Shown: positions 1 to 9,483, counted from the first letter of the stretch. The stretch: DNA of 44,368 nt from an uncultured bacterium (GCA_945873205.1 CAMCCC010000018.1:1-44368); one strand, 5' to 3'. Translations and numbers: made by a program. Notes: a model not told the origin generated them from the sequence alone.

Positions 1-2
1 CC

Positions 3-123
3 GCCCAGTGTGCGCACTGGGCACCTTCCCCTCCAGGGGAAGGCTTGAGAAAGCGGTTTCTTTCCGTGATGTGTTGTTCTTTGTCAGCCTCAGCACTCAG
101 TCAGCCTGTAGCTGACTGAGTGC
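3..123. repeat. Three consecutive hairpins (REP-like block)
   Basis: Three perfect inverted repeats follow each other: 3-22 (8-bp arms, loop TGCG), 25-44 (CCTTCCCCT/AGGGGAAGG with a 2-nt loop) and 93-123 (13-bp arms, loop CTGTA). They lie downstream of the minus-strand binding-protein gene and have no U-tract on either strand. They look more like repeat-family or mRNA 3'-end structures than simple terminators. No gene is seen in 1-198. Confidence 0.5.
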
Positions 124-198
124 CCCGCTCTACCAACTTGAACTATTTCACCAGAAGGTGTAAACGGAACGATGCGAGCTTCTTTTGACGCTCTGACG

Positions 199-1410
199 TT
201 AAAGATCGCTGGCCTGCATGACCTCCACAAGCTCGGTGGTGACCTTGTCGCCGCCGTCAGCGAAGGAGATGATGGCAGCGCCCTTCACAGGCGTGCCGCT
301 GGTATCCAGGGAGAAGGTGCCGGTAACACATTCGTAGACGGCGCTGGTATCGGCCAGGGCGTCGCGGACGGCAGAGGCATCGGCGGTGCCGGCGGCCTCA
401 ATGGCGGCCTTGTACATGTACACGCAGTCATAACCGGTGGCGCTGAAGGCGCTGGGGGTGGAGCCGAACTTGGCCTCGTAGGCGGAGACGAAGGAAGTCA
501 CCTTTTCGGCGGTGTCGCCGGGGTAGTAGTGGTTGGTCCAGTAGATGCCGTTGAAGGCGGACAGGTCAGCACCCTCTACCACATAGTCGGGAACGCCGTC
601 GTAACCGTCAGCGCCCATGATGATGCCGTCATAACCGGCAGCGCGGGCCTGAGGGACGATGTAGGGGCCGATCACGTCATAGTAGAAGGGAGCGTAGACC
701 AGATCCACGCCGGCAGTGACCATGGCGGCGAACTGGTTGGTGAAGTCCTGCACGTCCATGGAAGCGGTGGACTCTGCTGCGGCTACCTCAACACCATAGC
801 CGGCGCAGGCAGCGGAGAAGGAGTCATACAGGCCCTTGGAGTACACGTCTGCCGCGCAGTAGACAACGCCCACCTTCTCGCAGCCGGACTTCTTGGCATA
901 GGCGGCGGCGATGGCGCCCTGGAAGCTGTCGGCATAGCAGGCACGGAAGATGTAGTCATCCTCGGTGGTCAGGGAGTCGGCGGTGGCAGTGGGAGAGATG
1001 AGGCAAACCTCTTCCTCATTGGCCGCATCCGTGATGGCGGAGGTGCAGCCGGAGGTGGCGGAGCCGATCACCAGGCCCACGCCCTGGGCCACCAGGGAGT
1101 TAAAAGCGTTAAGGCACTCGGTGGGGTCGCCCTGGTCGTCGGTGGTGATGATCTCCACCTGACGGCCCAGGATGCCGCCGGCGGCGTTGATTTCCTCCAC
1201 GGCCAGCTCAATGCCGGTGGTGATGCCAATGCCGTAGGCTGCCAGGCCGCCGGTGTTGGGGGAGATGGAACCGATCACAATGGGTTCACTGCTGTCGGAT
1301 GCTGCCGGTGCATCAGCGGCAGGGGCTGGGGCTTCGCTCTTGGAGCCGCCGCAGGCAGCCAGACTGAGAATCAGACTCAGAACCAGCAGAATACTGAGAT
1401 ACTTTTTCAT
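199..1410 (-). CDS. Branched-chain amino acid-type ABC transporter substrate-binding lipoprotein
   Basis: A 403-residue extracellular lipoprotein of the LivJ/LivK family (type I periplasmic-binding fold), predicted to capture a branched-chain amino acid or related ligand for an ABC importer. The signal peptide ends in a lipobox, LAAC, with the modified cysteine near residue 20. An Ala/Pro/Ser linker follows, and the mature domain opens with the family's IGSISPNTGG stretch. An in-frame ATG lies nine codons upstream, but the AGGAGG site sits directly before the ATG at 1410, so the shorter start is chosen. No permease or ATPase gene is visible; those could lie beyond the left edge. The gene has its own consensus promoter at 1521-1549. 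The family is clear; the ligand is unknown. Confidence 0.88.
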   Translation of the reverse strand: MKKYLSILLVLSLILSLAACGGSKSEAPAPAADAPAASDSSEPIVIGSISPNTGGLAAYGIGITTGIELAVEEINAAGGILGRQVEIITTDDQGDPTECLNAFNSLVAQGVGLVIGSATSGCTSAITDAANEEEVCLISPTATADSLTTEDDYIFRACYADSFQGAIAAAYAKKSGCEKVGVVYCAADVYSKGLYDSFSAACAGYGVEVAAAESTASMDVQDFTNQFAAMVTAGVDLVYAPFYYDVIGPYIVPQARAAGYDGIIMGADGYDGVPDYVVEGADLSAFNGIYWTNHYYPGDTAEKVTSFVSAYEAKFGSTPSAFSATGYDCVYMYKAAIEAAGTADASAVRDALADTSAVYECVTGTFSLDTSGTPVKGAAIISFADGGDKVTTELVEVMQASDL

Positions 1411-1467
1411 TTTCTTTCCTCCTAATGATTTCTTCATCGCCCGCTTCCCTGGCGCTGCCGCCGGAAA

Positions 1468-1505
1468 AGCAGAAGGGCGCGAGGTATCTCCTACCTCGCG
1501 CCCTT
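1468..1505 (-). promoter_or_regulatory. 5'-leader hairpin of the LivK-type gene
   Basis: A stem of about 14 bp (AAGGGCGCGAGGTA with its complement, 5-nt loop) begins within a few nucleotides of the predicted transcription start. On the transcript it is followed by CTGCTTTTCC, a poor U-tract. It could stabilise the mRNA 5' end or act as a weak attenuator. Confidence 0.55.
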
Positions 1506-1520
1506 GCGATGATGTGGATG

Positions 1521-1549
1521 ATTATAGCCACGGTGATCCCATTTGTCAA
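1521..1549 (-). promoter_or_regulatory. Consensus sigma-A promoter of the LivK-type gene
   Basis: On the minus strand, TTGACA (1549-1544) is separated by exactly 17 bp from TATAAT (1526-1521). Both hexamers match the consensus perfectly. Confidence 0.88.
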
Positions 1550-1580
1550 TTCCTTCAAGTCTTCAAAATTTTCAAGGATA

Positions 1581-1597
1581 CATTACGAATCGTAATG
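1581..1597. promoter_or_regulatory. 17-bp palindrome, candidate operator
   Basis: CATTACGAATCGTAATG has perfect 8-bp arms around one central base. It lies about 30 bp upstream of the -35 box of the LivK-type promoter, in the intergenic region 1411-1737 that otherwise holds only that promoter and the neighbouring terminator. The regulator is unknown. Confidence 0.5.
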
Positions 1598-1651
1598 TCT
1601 GTCAATTTGGAGATTATTCACAGCTGGAAGCAACGTATTTATTGCATTTTG

Positions 1652-1697
1652 CCTATAAAATGACCGCTTTCCACAAGGGAAGCGGTCATTTTATGGG
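1652..1697 (-). terminator. Terminator of the citrate synthase/isocitrate dehydrogenase operon
   Basis: An 18-bp inverted repeat (1652-1669 with 1680-1697, one wobble at the base) follows the minus-strand isocitrate dehydrogenase stop. The 3' arm contains GGTCATTTTAT. Confidence 0.7.
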
Positions 1698-1737
1698 CAG
1701 TTCGCCAGCAATTTTGCTCATGGTCTTTTTGACCAAA

Positions 1738-2883
1738 TCACAGCTTTTCCAGGAGATAATCGGTGTACTCCCGGCAGGTGGCACCATCTCTGTGGCCGGT
1801 CATTTGCAGGCGGCCCTCAGCGGCGCAGGCCGCCATGGCGGCGGCGAGCCGGTCCGCCTTTTCCGGCAGGGCAATATGGCGCAGCAGCATTTCGGCGGCC
1901 TTCAGGATGCTGGAGGGATTGGCATAGTCCCCTTCCCCATTCTCGATCTTCCGGGGGGCGGAGCCGTGGATGGCCTCAAACATGGCGTAGCGGCTGCCCA
2001 GGTTGGCACTGCCGGCGGTGCCTACGCCGCCCTGGATCTGGGCGGCCTCGTCGGTGATGATGTCACCGTAGAGGTTGGGCAGCAGGAACACCTGGAACTG
2101 ACTGCGGATCTTCTCATTGACCAGGTTGGCGGTCATGATGTCGATATACCAGTCCTCGGCGGTGATTTCCGGATAGTCCGCCGCCACCTCGTGGCAGATG
2201 CGGGAGAACATGCCGTCGGTTTTTTTCATGATGTTGGCCTTGGTGACGATGGCCACATTGGTCTTGCCGTTGGCTCTGGCATAGTCAAAGGCAGCCCTGG
2301 CGATGCGGCGGGTGCCGGCGTCGGTGGTGACCTTGAAGTCCATGCTCAGCTTGCCGGGGGCTTCGATGCCCCGGCTGCCCAGGGCGTACTCCCCCTCGGT
2401 GTTCTCCCGGAAGAACATCCAGTCAATGCCCTCCTGGGGCAGCTGCACCGGGCGGACGTTGGCAAAGAGATCCAGCTCCCGGCGGAGGGTCACGTTGGCG
2501 CTTTCCAGCGTGCCGCCCTTGGGGGTGGTGGTGGGGCCTTTCAGCAGCACGTCGCAGGCCTTGATGTCGGAGAGCACCTCCGGCGGCACAGCACAGCCCT
2601 GGGCCAGCCGGTTTTCCAGGGTCAGGCCCGGGATCTCCCGCAGCTGGATCTTGCCGCAGGCCAGCTCCTCCGCCAGCAGCTTTTCCAGCACCCGGCGGGC
2701 CTGGGTCACGATGATGGGGCCGATGCCGTCGCCGCCGATGACGCCGATGACGATCTTCTCCATGGCGGCAAAGTCCTTGGCCGGAGCGGCGCTCTCCATC
2801 CGCTGCTGCCGCAGCAGCTGCTCCTGCAGCAGGGCCTTGAAGTGTTCTGCCGCGCTTTCGATAAAGGCATCATATGTTTCCAT
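1738..2883 (-). CDS. Isocitrate/isopropylmalate dehydrogenase family protein, probably isocitrate dehydrogenase
   Basis: A 381-residue cytoplasmic beta-decarboxylating dehydrogenase. From residue 44 it shows IVIGVIGGDGIGP, then the substrate-arginine region around RENTEGEYA and the VTKANIMKKTDGMF stretch typical of isocitrate and homoisocitrate dehydrogenases. Co-transcription with an Re-citrate synthase-type gene favours isocitrate oxidation to 2-oxoglutarate over leucine synthesis; this is context inference. An odd 43-residue polar, probably helical N-terminal extension precedes the catalytic fold. The upstream start at 2883 has a good AGAGGAG site, while the internal ATG at 2763 has none, so the extension is kept. 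No aconitase gene is seen here. Isopropylmalate or tartrate-type dehydrogenase remains possible. Confidence 0.75.
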   Translation of the reverse strand: METYDAFIESAAEHFKALLQEQLLRQQRMESAAPAKDFAAMEKIVIGVIGGDGIGPIIVTQARRVLEKLLAEELACGKIQLREIPGLTLENRLAQGCAVPPEVLSDIKACDVLLKGPTTTPKGGTLESANVTLRRELDLFANVRPVQLPQEGIDWMFFRENTEGEYALGSRGIEAPGKLSMDFKVTTDAGTRRIARAAFDYARANGKTNVAIVTKANIMKKTDGMFSRICHEVAADYPEITAEDWYIDIMTANLVNEKIRSQFQVFLLPNLYGDIITDEAAQIQGGVGTAGSANLGSRYAMFEAIHGSAPRKIENGEGDYANPSSILKAAEMLLRHIALPEKADRLAAAMAACAAEGRLQMTGHRDGATCREYTDYLLEKL

Positions 2884-2895
2884 GGTTCTCTCCTC

Positions 2896-3549
2896 TTATT
2901 CCTCCACCCGGGCCATGCTGTCCCGGGCATTGATGTTGTGGCGCTGGGTGAGCTGCCGGGCCGCTTCCCCGTCGTGGCGGGAAAGGGCCTCGTAAATGGC
3001 CTCGTGTTCTGTCAGGGACTCCACCGCCCGGCTGTGCCGGCTGACGGAGGCCTTGCGGAACTTGGTCATCTTTTTGTGCAGGGTGCTGAGGGTCTCGTAA
3101 AAGGCCTTGCTGCCGCTGCTTTCATACAGCAGCTGGTGGAAGCGGGAATCCAGGTCCTTGATCTGGTCGGCATGGTCGCTGCCGGGCTTCTCGATGTAAA
3201 AGCGCTGGAGATCCAAGGTCTCCCGCATCTGCTGCAATTGCTGCTGGCTGATGCAGGCGGCAGCCCGCTGGGCCGCCAGCCCCTCGATCTGGATGCGCAT
3301 TTCGTACATATCCAGCATATCCTCTTTGGAGATGCCCACCACCACCGCGCCGCGGCCGCTGTCGCTGAGAATATTCTCCTGTTCCAGGCGGCGCAGGGCC
3401 TCCCGGATGGGGGTGCGGCTGACGCCCAGCTCGGCGGAAAGGCGCATCTCGCTGAGCACCTCGCCACGCTGGTATTTGCCGGTGAGAATATCCCGCTCCA
3501 GCTGCTCAAAGATCTGGTCGGCAATGGATATGGTTTTGTGTTCTCTCAT
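2896..3549 (-). CDS. GntR-family (FCD-type) transcriptional regulator
   Basis: A 217-residue regulator. An N-terminal winged helix-turn-helix (about residues 10-75, with LGVSRTPIREALRRLE, the GntR signature) is followed by an all-helical FCD/FadR-C ligand domain with Asp/His metal-type residues (SRFHQLLYESSG). It sits between the citrate synthase (13-nt gap) and isocitrate dehydrogenase (12-nt gap) genes, so it very probably controls this operon in response to an organic acid such as citrate. A TGTATACA palindrome upstream of the operon is a plausible autoregulatory site. The ligand is not deducible. Confidence 0.88.
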   Translation of the reverse strand: MREHKTISIADQIFEQLERDILTGKYQRGEVLSEMRLSAELGVSRTPIREALRRLEQENILSDSGRGAVVVGISKEDMLDMYEMRIQIEGLAAQRAAACISQQQLQQMRETLDLQRFYIEKPGSDHADQIKDLDSRFHQLLYESSGSKAFYETLSTLHKKMTKFRKASVSRHSRAVESLTEHEAIYEALSRHDGEAARQLTQRHNINARDSMARVEE

Positions 3550-3562
3550 TTTCGTTTCCTCC

Positions 3563-4942
3563 TCAGCCCTGGGGCTTCAGCACGCCGCCGCTGAGCGCAA
3601 AGATTTTCTCCTCCAGCTCCTCGGTGGACATGACAGCGGTGCGGCCGGATTCATACTCCCGGTCCACCCACTCCTTCAGCTGCTCCACCAGGGGGCTGTG
3701 CTTATCCAGCATCCGCTCTCCCCGGAGGCAGTAGTTCTGGTTGACCCAATAGGCGATGCCCGCCAGGCCGGAGGTCTTGCTGACGGCCACCTTGGCGGGC
3801 CGGTTCAGCAGCTTCTCGGTGTTGAAAATATTGTAGATCTCCTCGTCCTTCAACAGTCCGTCTGCATGGATGCCGGCCCGGGTCTCGTTGAACTTCCGGC
3901 CCACAAAGGGGGTCATGGGCGGGATAGAATAGCCGATCTCCCGGCGGAAATAGTCCGCGATCTCGGTGATGACGGTGGGGTCCATGCCGTCCAGGGAGCC
4001 CCGGAGGGAAGCATACTCGAACACCATGGCCTCCAGGGGCACGTTGCCGGTGCGCTCCCCGATGCCCAGCAGGGAGCAGTTGACCCCGCTGGCCCCGTAG
4101 AGCCAGGCGGTGGAGGCGTTGGCCACCGCCTTATAGAAATCGTTATGGCCGTGCCACTCCAGATACTGGCTTTGCACATCGGAATACTGCTGCAAACCGT
4201 AGATGATGCCGGGCACGCTGCGGGGCAGAGCCACCTCCGGGTAGGGCACACCGTAGCCCATGGTGTCGCAGGCCCGGATGCGCACGGGAATCCCCGCCTC
4301 CCGGGACAGCTTCATCAGCTCATTGACAAAGGGCACCACAAAGCCGTAGAAATCCGCCCGGGTAATGTCCTCCAGATGGCAGCGGGGCATAACCCCCGCC
4401 TCAAAGGCGTCCTTCACCGTGGCCAGATAGTGCTCCATGGCCTGGCGGCGGGTCATCTTCAGCTTTTTGAAAATGTGGTAATCGCTGCAGGAGACCAGAA
4501 TGCCGGTCTCCCGCACACCCAGCTCCTTCACCAGACGGAAGTCCTCCCGGCTGGCCCGGATCCAGGTGGTGATCTCCGGGAAATTCAGGTCCAGCGCCAT
4601 GCAGCGCTCAATGGCCTCCCGGTCCTTCTTACTATAGATAAAGAACTCCGTCTGCCGGATGCGGCCGTAGGGGCCGCCCAGGCGGCTCATCATCTGGTAC
4701 AGGGCCACGATCTGATCCGGGGTGTAGGGGTTCACCGACTGCTGCCCATCCCGGAAGGAGGTATCGGTGATCCAGATTTCCTCCGGCATGGACATGGGAA
4801 CCCGCCGGTGGTTGAAGGCGATCTTAGGCACTTCCTCATAATTGTACACATCCCGGTAGAGGATGGGTTCCTTTACATCCTGAAGGGAATAGCGGTAATC
4901 ATTCTCTTCCAGAAGATTGGTCTTGGCGGATATCTCCAGCAT
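3563..4942 (-). CDS. Re-citrate synthase-type (HMGL-like) enzyme
   Basis: A 459-residue member of the isopropylmalate/homocitrate synthase superfamily. It has the catalytic TDTSFRDGQQS motif near residue 60 and the second signature HGHNDFYKAVANA in the middle, with no C-terminal LeuA allosteric domain. Length and architecture match the Re-citrate synthase described in Clostridium kluyveri, which condenses oxaloacetate and acetyl-CoA to citrate in anaerobes that lack the usual Si-enzyme. The following genes encode a GntR regulator and isocitrate dehydrogenase, which supports a glutamate-supplying half TCA path. The ATG at 4942 is preceded by AAAGGAG. Homocitrate or isopropylmalate synthase are weaker alternatives. 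Confidence 0.82.
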   Translation of the reverse strand: MLEISAKTNLLEENDYRYSLQDVKEPILYRDVYNYEEVPKIAFNHRRVPMSMPEEIWITDTSFRDGQQSVNPYTPDQIVALYQMMSRLGGPYGRIRQTEFFIYSKKDREAIERCMALDLNFPEITTWIRASREDFRLVKELGVRETGILVSCSDYHIFKKLKMTRRQAMEHYLATVKDAFEAGVMPRCHLEDITRADFYGFVVPFVNELMKLSREAGIPVRIRACDTMGYGVPYPEVALPRSVPGIIYGLQQYSDVQSQYLEWHGHNDFYKAVANASTAWLYGASGVNCSLLGIGERTGNVPLEAMVFEYASLRGSLDGMDPTVITEIADYFRREIGYSIPPMTPFVGRKFNETRAGIHADGLLKDEEIYNIFNTEKLLNRPAKVAVSKTSGLAGIAYWVNQNYCLRGERMLDKHSPLVEQLKEWVDREYESGRTAVMSTEELEEKIFALSGGVLKPQG

Positions 4943-5008
4943 GGCGGTCTCCTTTCCGCGGCACTCGGCTGCCTGTTGGTGTGGCTGTGTTTATGTGCGT
5001 CTGTATGA

Positions 5009-5040
5009 TTGTATACATATATACCATGTTTTCCTTCTCT
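5009..5040 (-). promoter_or_regulatory. Promoter/operator region of the Re-citrate synthase operon
   Basis: On the minus strand, TGGACA is followed about 16 bp later by TATATA. Immediately downstream lies the palindrome TGTATACA (5010-5017), of a type seen at sites of GntR/FCD regulators. Binding there would block initiation. Assignment to the adjacent GntR gene is inference. Confidence 0.45.
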
Positions 5041-5138
5041 GTCCAGTCGTATTTTTCAAATAAGGTTTTTTTCTTTCGCGGTGCCCTTTCATGCAATTCG
5101 CACAAAGGCAGAAGGCGCGCAAATGCATAAAGCGATTT

Positions 5139-5218
5139 ATATTCATCTTTTCTTTGAATATGCAGGGCTTGTGTGAATATTATTTTATTTTCTTTCATAT
5201 ATGATGACTAAATATTCA
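5139..5218. promoter_or_regulatory. Cluster of ArgR-like (ARG box) half-sites before argG
   Basis: The heptamer TGAATAT or its complement ATATTCA occurs four times in 80 bp: 5139-5145, 5155-5161, 5174-5180 and 5212-5218. TGAAT is the half-site of arginine-repressor boxes. The last copy ends 8 bp before the argG -35 hexamer. The rest of 4943-5296 holds only the two flanking promoters. Confidence 0.55.
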
Positions 5219-5226
5219 TTTTTCTC

Positions 5227-5255
5227 TTGACAAGGCCGGTGAGAGTCAGTATAAT
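5227..5255 (+). promoter_or_regulatory. Consensus sigma-A promoter of argG
   Basis: TTGACA (5227-5232), a 17-bp spacer and TATAAT (5250-5255) match the consensus at both hexamers. The leader to the argG ATG is short, about 35 nt. Confidence 0.88.
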
Positions 5256-5296
5256 CTGCCCATAACAAAAAACAAAACACATGGAGGAAACCCATC

Positions 5297-6514
<1,218 letters not shown>

Positions 6515-6551
6515 GATTTTTTAGAGTTCTGTCAAGTAAAGGATCAGTGCT

Positions 6552-7931
6552 ATGGCAAAAATGTGGGCCGGGCTCAACGCCGGCGTAACCGATCAGATCG
6601 CGGATGACTTCAATTCCTCCATTGGCTTTGACAGCCGTATGTACAAACAGGATATCACCGGCAGCATTGCCCACGCGGAAATGCTCTCCGCCTGCGGCAT
6701 CATCAGCCAGCCGGAGAAGGCGCAGCTGGTGGAAGGGCTGCTGTCCATCCTGGAGGATCTGGAGAGCGGCGCGCTGCCCATCGACCCGGGCAGCGAGGAT
6801 ATTCACATGTTCGTGGAGCAGGAGCTGACAAAGCGCATCGGCGACACGGGCAAGAAGCTGCACACCGCCAGAAGCCGCAACGACCAGGTGGCCCTGGACC
6901 TGAGACTTTACCTGAGAGACGAGGCCGTGGAATTAAAGGCTCTGCTGAAGGAGCTGATCGCCGCCCTGCACGATCAGGCGGCGGCCCATAAATCCAGCAT
7001 CATGCCCGGCTACACCCATTTGCAGCGGGCCCAGCCCATCAGCTTCGGCCACCATCTGCTGGCCTACTGCATGATGCTGCTGCGGGACGCGGGCCGCATC
7101 GACGACGCGCTGAGACGCATGGACGTGTCCCCTATCGGCTGCTGCGCCCTGGCAGGCACCACCTATGAAACCGACCGGGTGATGGAGGCCAAAGCCCTGG
7201 GCTTCTCCGCCATCGCCCTGAACAGCCTGGACGGGGTCTCTGACCGGGACTACTGTCTGGAACTGATGAGCGTCCTTTCTATCCTGATGATGCACCTGTC
7301 CCGGCTCTCGGAAGAGCTGATTCTCTGGTGCAGCTGGGAATTCAAGTTTATCACCCTGTCCGACAGCTATACCACCGGCTCCTCCATCATGCCCCAGAAA
7401 AAGAACCCGGACATGGCGGAGCTGATCAGAGGCAAGACCGGCCGGGTCTACGGCGACCTGATGGGCCTGCTGACCACTCTGAAGGGGCTGCCCCTGGCCT
7501 ACAACAAGGATATGCAGGAGGACAAGGAATGTGTCTTTGACGCAATGGACACGGTGAAAGCCTGTCTGAAAGTGGCGGCCCCCATGATCAGAACCATGAC
7601 GGTGCATGAGGACAATATGCTTGCCGCCGCCCAGAAGGGCTTCATCAACGCCACTGACCTGGCGGATTATCTGGTGAAGAAGGGCCTGCCCTTCCGCAGC
7701 GCCTACAAGATTGCCGGGCAGATCGTGGCAAAATGCATGGCAGACGGCCAGGTGCTGGAGACTCTGCCGCTGGAAAGCTATCAGGCTTTCAGTCCCCTCT
7801 TTGAGGCGGATCTTTACAGCTGCATCGATCTTCGCGCCTGTGTTGAAAAGCGCGTCTCCCAGGGCGGCACCTCACTCCGCTCTGTGGAGATGCAGCTAAG
7901 TTGGGTTGAGGAACAATTGGAGAACTTCTAA
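6552..7931 (+). CDS. argH: Argininosuccinate lyase
   Basis: A 459-residue member of the fumarase/aspartase superfamily that splits argininosuccinate into arginine and fumarate. TARSRNDQVALD near residue 106 and the catalytic-loop signature GSSIMPQKKNPD near residue 278 are both intact. The length is normal, and the AAAGGA site upstream is moderate. It lies in one transcript with argG and is followed 12 bp later by an amino-acid binding protein gene. Confidence 0.97.
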   Translation: MAKMWAGLNAGVTDQIADDFNSSIGFDSRMYKQDITGSIAHAEMLSACGIISQPEKAQLVEGLLSILEDLESGALPIDPGSEDIHMFVEQELTKRIGDTGKKLHTARSRNDQVALDLRLYLRDEAVELKALLKELIAALHDQAAAHKSSIMPGYTHLQRAQPISFGHHLLAYCMMLLRDAGRIDDALRRMDVSPIGCCALAGTTYETDRVMEAKALGFSAIALNSLDGVSDRDYCLELMSVLSILMMHLSRLSEELILWCSWEFKFITLSDSYTTGSSIMPQKKNPDMAELIRGKTGRVYGDLMGLLTTLKGLPLAYNKDMQEDKECVFDAMDTVKACLKVAAPMIRTMTVHEDNMLAAAQKGFINATDLADYLVKKGLPFRSAYKIAGQIVAKCMADGQVLETLPLESYQAFSPLFEADLYSCIDLRACVEKRVSQGGTSLRSVEMQLSWVEEQLENF

Positions 7932-7943
7932 GGAGGAAGAAAA

Positions 7944-8732
7944 ATGAAAATGAAAAAGAAATTGGCTTTGGTTCTGGCTGTTGTCATGATGATTTCCCTG
8001 CTGACCGCCTGCGGCGGCAAGGGCACCAGCCTGAAAGACATTCAGAAGGCCGGCAAGCTGGTCATCGCCACTAGCCCCGACTTCCCGCCCTTTGAATCCC
8101 TGGGAGCGGACGGCAGCGTGGAAGGCATTGAGATCGACCTGCTGAACATCATCTGCGACAAGCTGGGTGTGGAGCTGGCCATCGAGCAGATGGACTTTGA
8201 CTCCGTGCTGCCCGGCGTGCAGGCCGGCAAGTTCGACGTGGGCGTCTCCGGCATCACCGTCACCGAGCAGCGCCAGAAGAACGTGCTCTTTACCGATCCC
8301 TACTGCCTGGCGGCCCAGGCCATTGTGGTCACTGCCGACAGCCCCATCACCTGCAAGGCTGATCTGGAGGGCAAGACCGTCTCCGTCCAGACCGGCACCA
8401 CCGCCGAGAGCTTCTGCATGGAAGCCGGCTACAACGTCAGCTCCTTCGCCTCCAACAGCGACGCCCAGGCCGCTCTTGTGGCCGGGAAGGTGGACGCCTG
8501 GGTCATCGATGACCTGACCGCCGCCGACATGGTAAAGAGCTACAACAAGGATAAGGGCGAAGCCCTCATCATCCTGCCCGAGGCCATGACCACCGAGCCC
8601 TACGCCTTCGCCTTCGCCTTCGGCAGCGAGGACCTGGTAAAGGAGATCAACGGCATCCTGGCAGAACTTGTGGCCGACGGCACCGTGGCCGCCATCTTTG
8701 AAGCCCACGACGCCCCCTACACCGCACCCTGA
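7944..8732 (+). CDS. Polar amino acid ABC transporter substrate-binding lipoprotein
   Basis: A 262-residue extracellular lipoprotein of the SBP-bac-3 family (ArtJ/HisJ type). It has a lysine-rich start, a hydrophobic signal and the lipobox LLTAC. The mature part has the typical TSPDFPPFE opening and GIEIDLLNIICDKLGVE. AAGGAGG lies close to the ATG. Its place inside the arginine genes suggests an arginine, ornithine or citrulline ligand (inference). A strong terminator separates it from the permease gene, which would give more binding protein than permease. No ATPase gene is present nearby. Confidence 0.9.
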   Translation: MKMKKKLALVLAVVMMISLLTACGGKGTSLKDIQKAGKLVIATSPDFPPFESLGADGSVEGIEIDLLNIICDKLGVELAIEQMDFDSVLPGVQAGKFDVGVSGITVTEQRQKNVLFTDPYCLAAQAIVVTADSPITCKADLEGKTVSVQTGTTAESFCMEAGYNVSSFASNSDAQAALVAGKVDAWVIDDLTAADMVKSYNKDKGEALIILPEAMTTEPYAFAFAFGSEDLVKEINGILAELVADGTVAAIFEAHDAPYTAP

Positions 8733-8743
8733 GCAAAACAAGG

Positions 8744-8780
8744 AAAAGCGGGATAAAGCCAGATTTATCCCGCTTTTTTA
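8744..8780 (+). terminator. Intrinsic terminator between binding-protein and permease genes
   Basis: A 14-bp perfect stem (AAAAGCGGGATAAA 8744-8757 with 8764-8777, loop GCCAGA) ends in a T6-rich tract. With no obvious promoter before the permease, partial read-through probably feeds the downstream permease and argF genes. Confidence 0.88.
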
Positions 8781-8799
8781 GCATGGAGGGAACCTGCAA

Positions 8800-9483
8800 G
8801 TGACAGCTTGGTTGAACAAACTATACGAGACATTCATAGAGACCGGGTATTACACCCTGCTCTTTCAGGGCCTGGGCAACACCCTGGTCATCACCCTGGG
8901 AGCCCTGGCCATCGGCGTGGTCATCGGCGTTTTGATCGCGGTGATCAAGTACTTTGCCGAGGACAGCCCGGCGCTGAAGCCGCTGGCCCTGCTCTGTGAC
9001 CTGTACACCACTGCCATCCGTGGCATCCCGGTGGTGGTGCTGCTGCTGATTTTTTATTTCATCATTCTCTCCTCCGCTAACGGCATCACCGTGGGCATCC
9101 TGACCTTCGGCATCAACTCCGGCGCCTACATGGCGGAGCTGATCCGCAGCGGCATCAACGCCGTGGACAAGGGCCAGATGGAGGCCGCCCGCAGCCTGGG
9201 CATGAGCCGGCTGCTGTCCACCCGGACCATCATCCTGCCCCAGGCCCTGCGGTATATCCTGCCCGCCATCGGCAACGAGCTGATCGCCCTGCTGAAGGAG
9301 ACGGCAGTGGCCGGCTATGTGGCGGTGGTGGACCTGACCCGGGCGGGCAACCTGATCCGCAACAACACTTATGACGCGGTGAACCCGCTGATGATCGTGG
9401 CCCTCAGCTACCTGGCCATGGTGATTTTTCTCACCTATGTTCTGAGAGGCTTTGAGCGCCGGCTCAACAAAGACAAACATTAA
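8800..9483 (+). CDS. Amino acid ABC transporter permease
   Basis: A 227-residue inner-membrane permease of the HisM/GlnP family with about five hydrophobic segments. The EAA loop reads EAARSLGMSRLLSTRTIILPQA, near residues 128-149, the contact site for an ATPase. The start is GTG at 8800, nine bases after GGAGG; no ATG fits better. It pairs with the binding protein upstream. The partner ATPase is absent and must come from elsewhere in the genome. argF follows after 18 bp. Confidence 0.9.
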   Translation: MTAWLNKLYETFIETGYYTLLFQGLGNTLVITLGALAIGVVIGVLIAVIKYFAEDSPALKPLALLCDLYTTAIRGIPVVVLLLIFYFIILSSANGITVGILTFGINSGAYMAELIRSGINAVDKGQMEAARSLGMSRLLSTRTIILPQALRYILPAIGNELIALLKETAVAGYVAVVDLTRAGNLIRNNTYDAVNPLMIVALSYLAMVIFLTYVLRGFERRLNKDKH

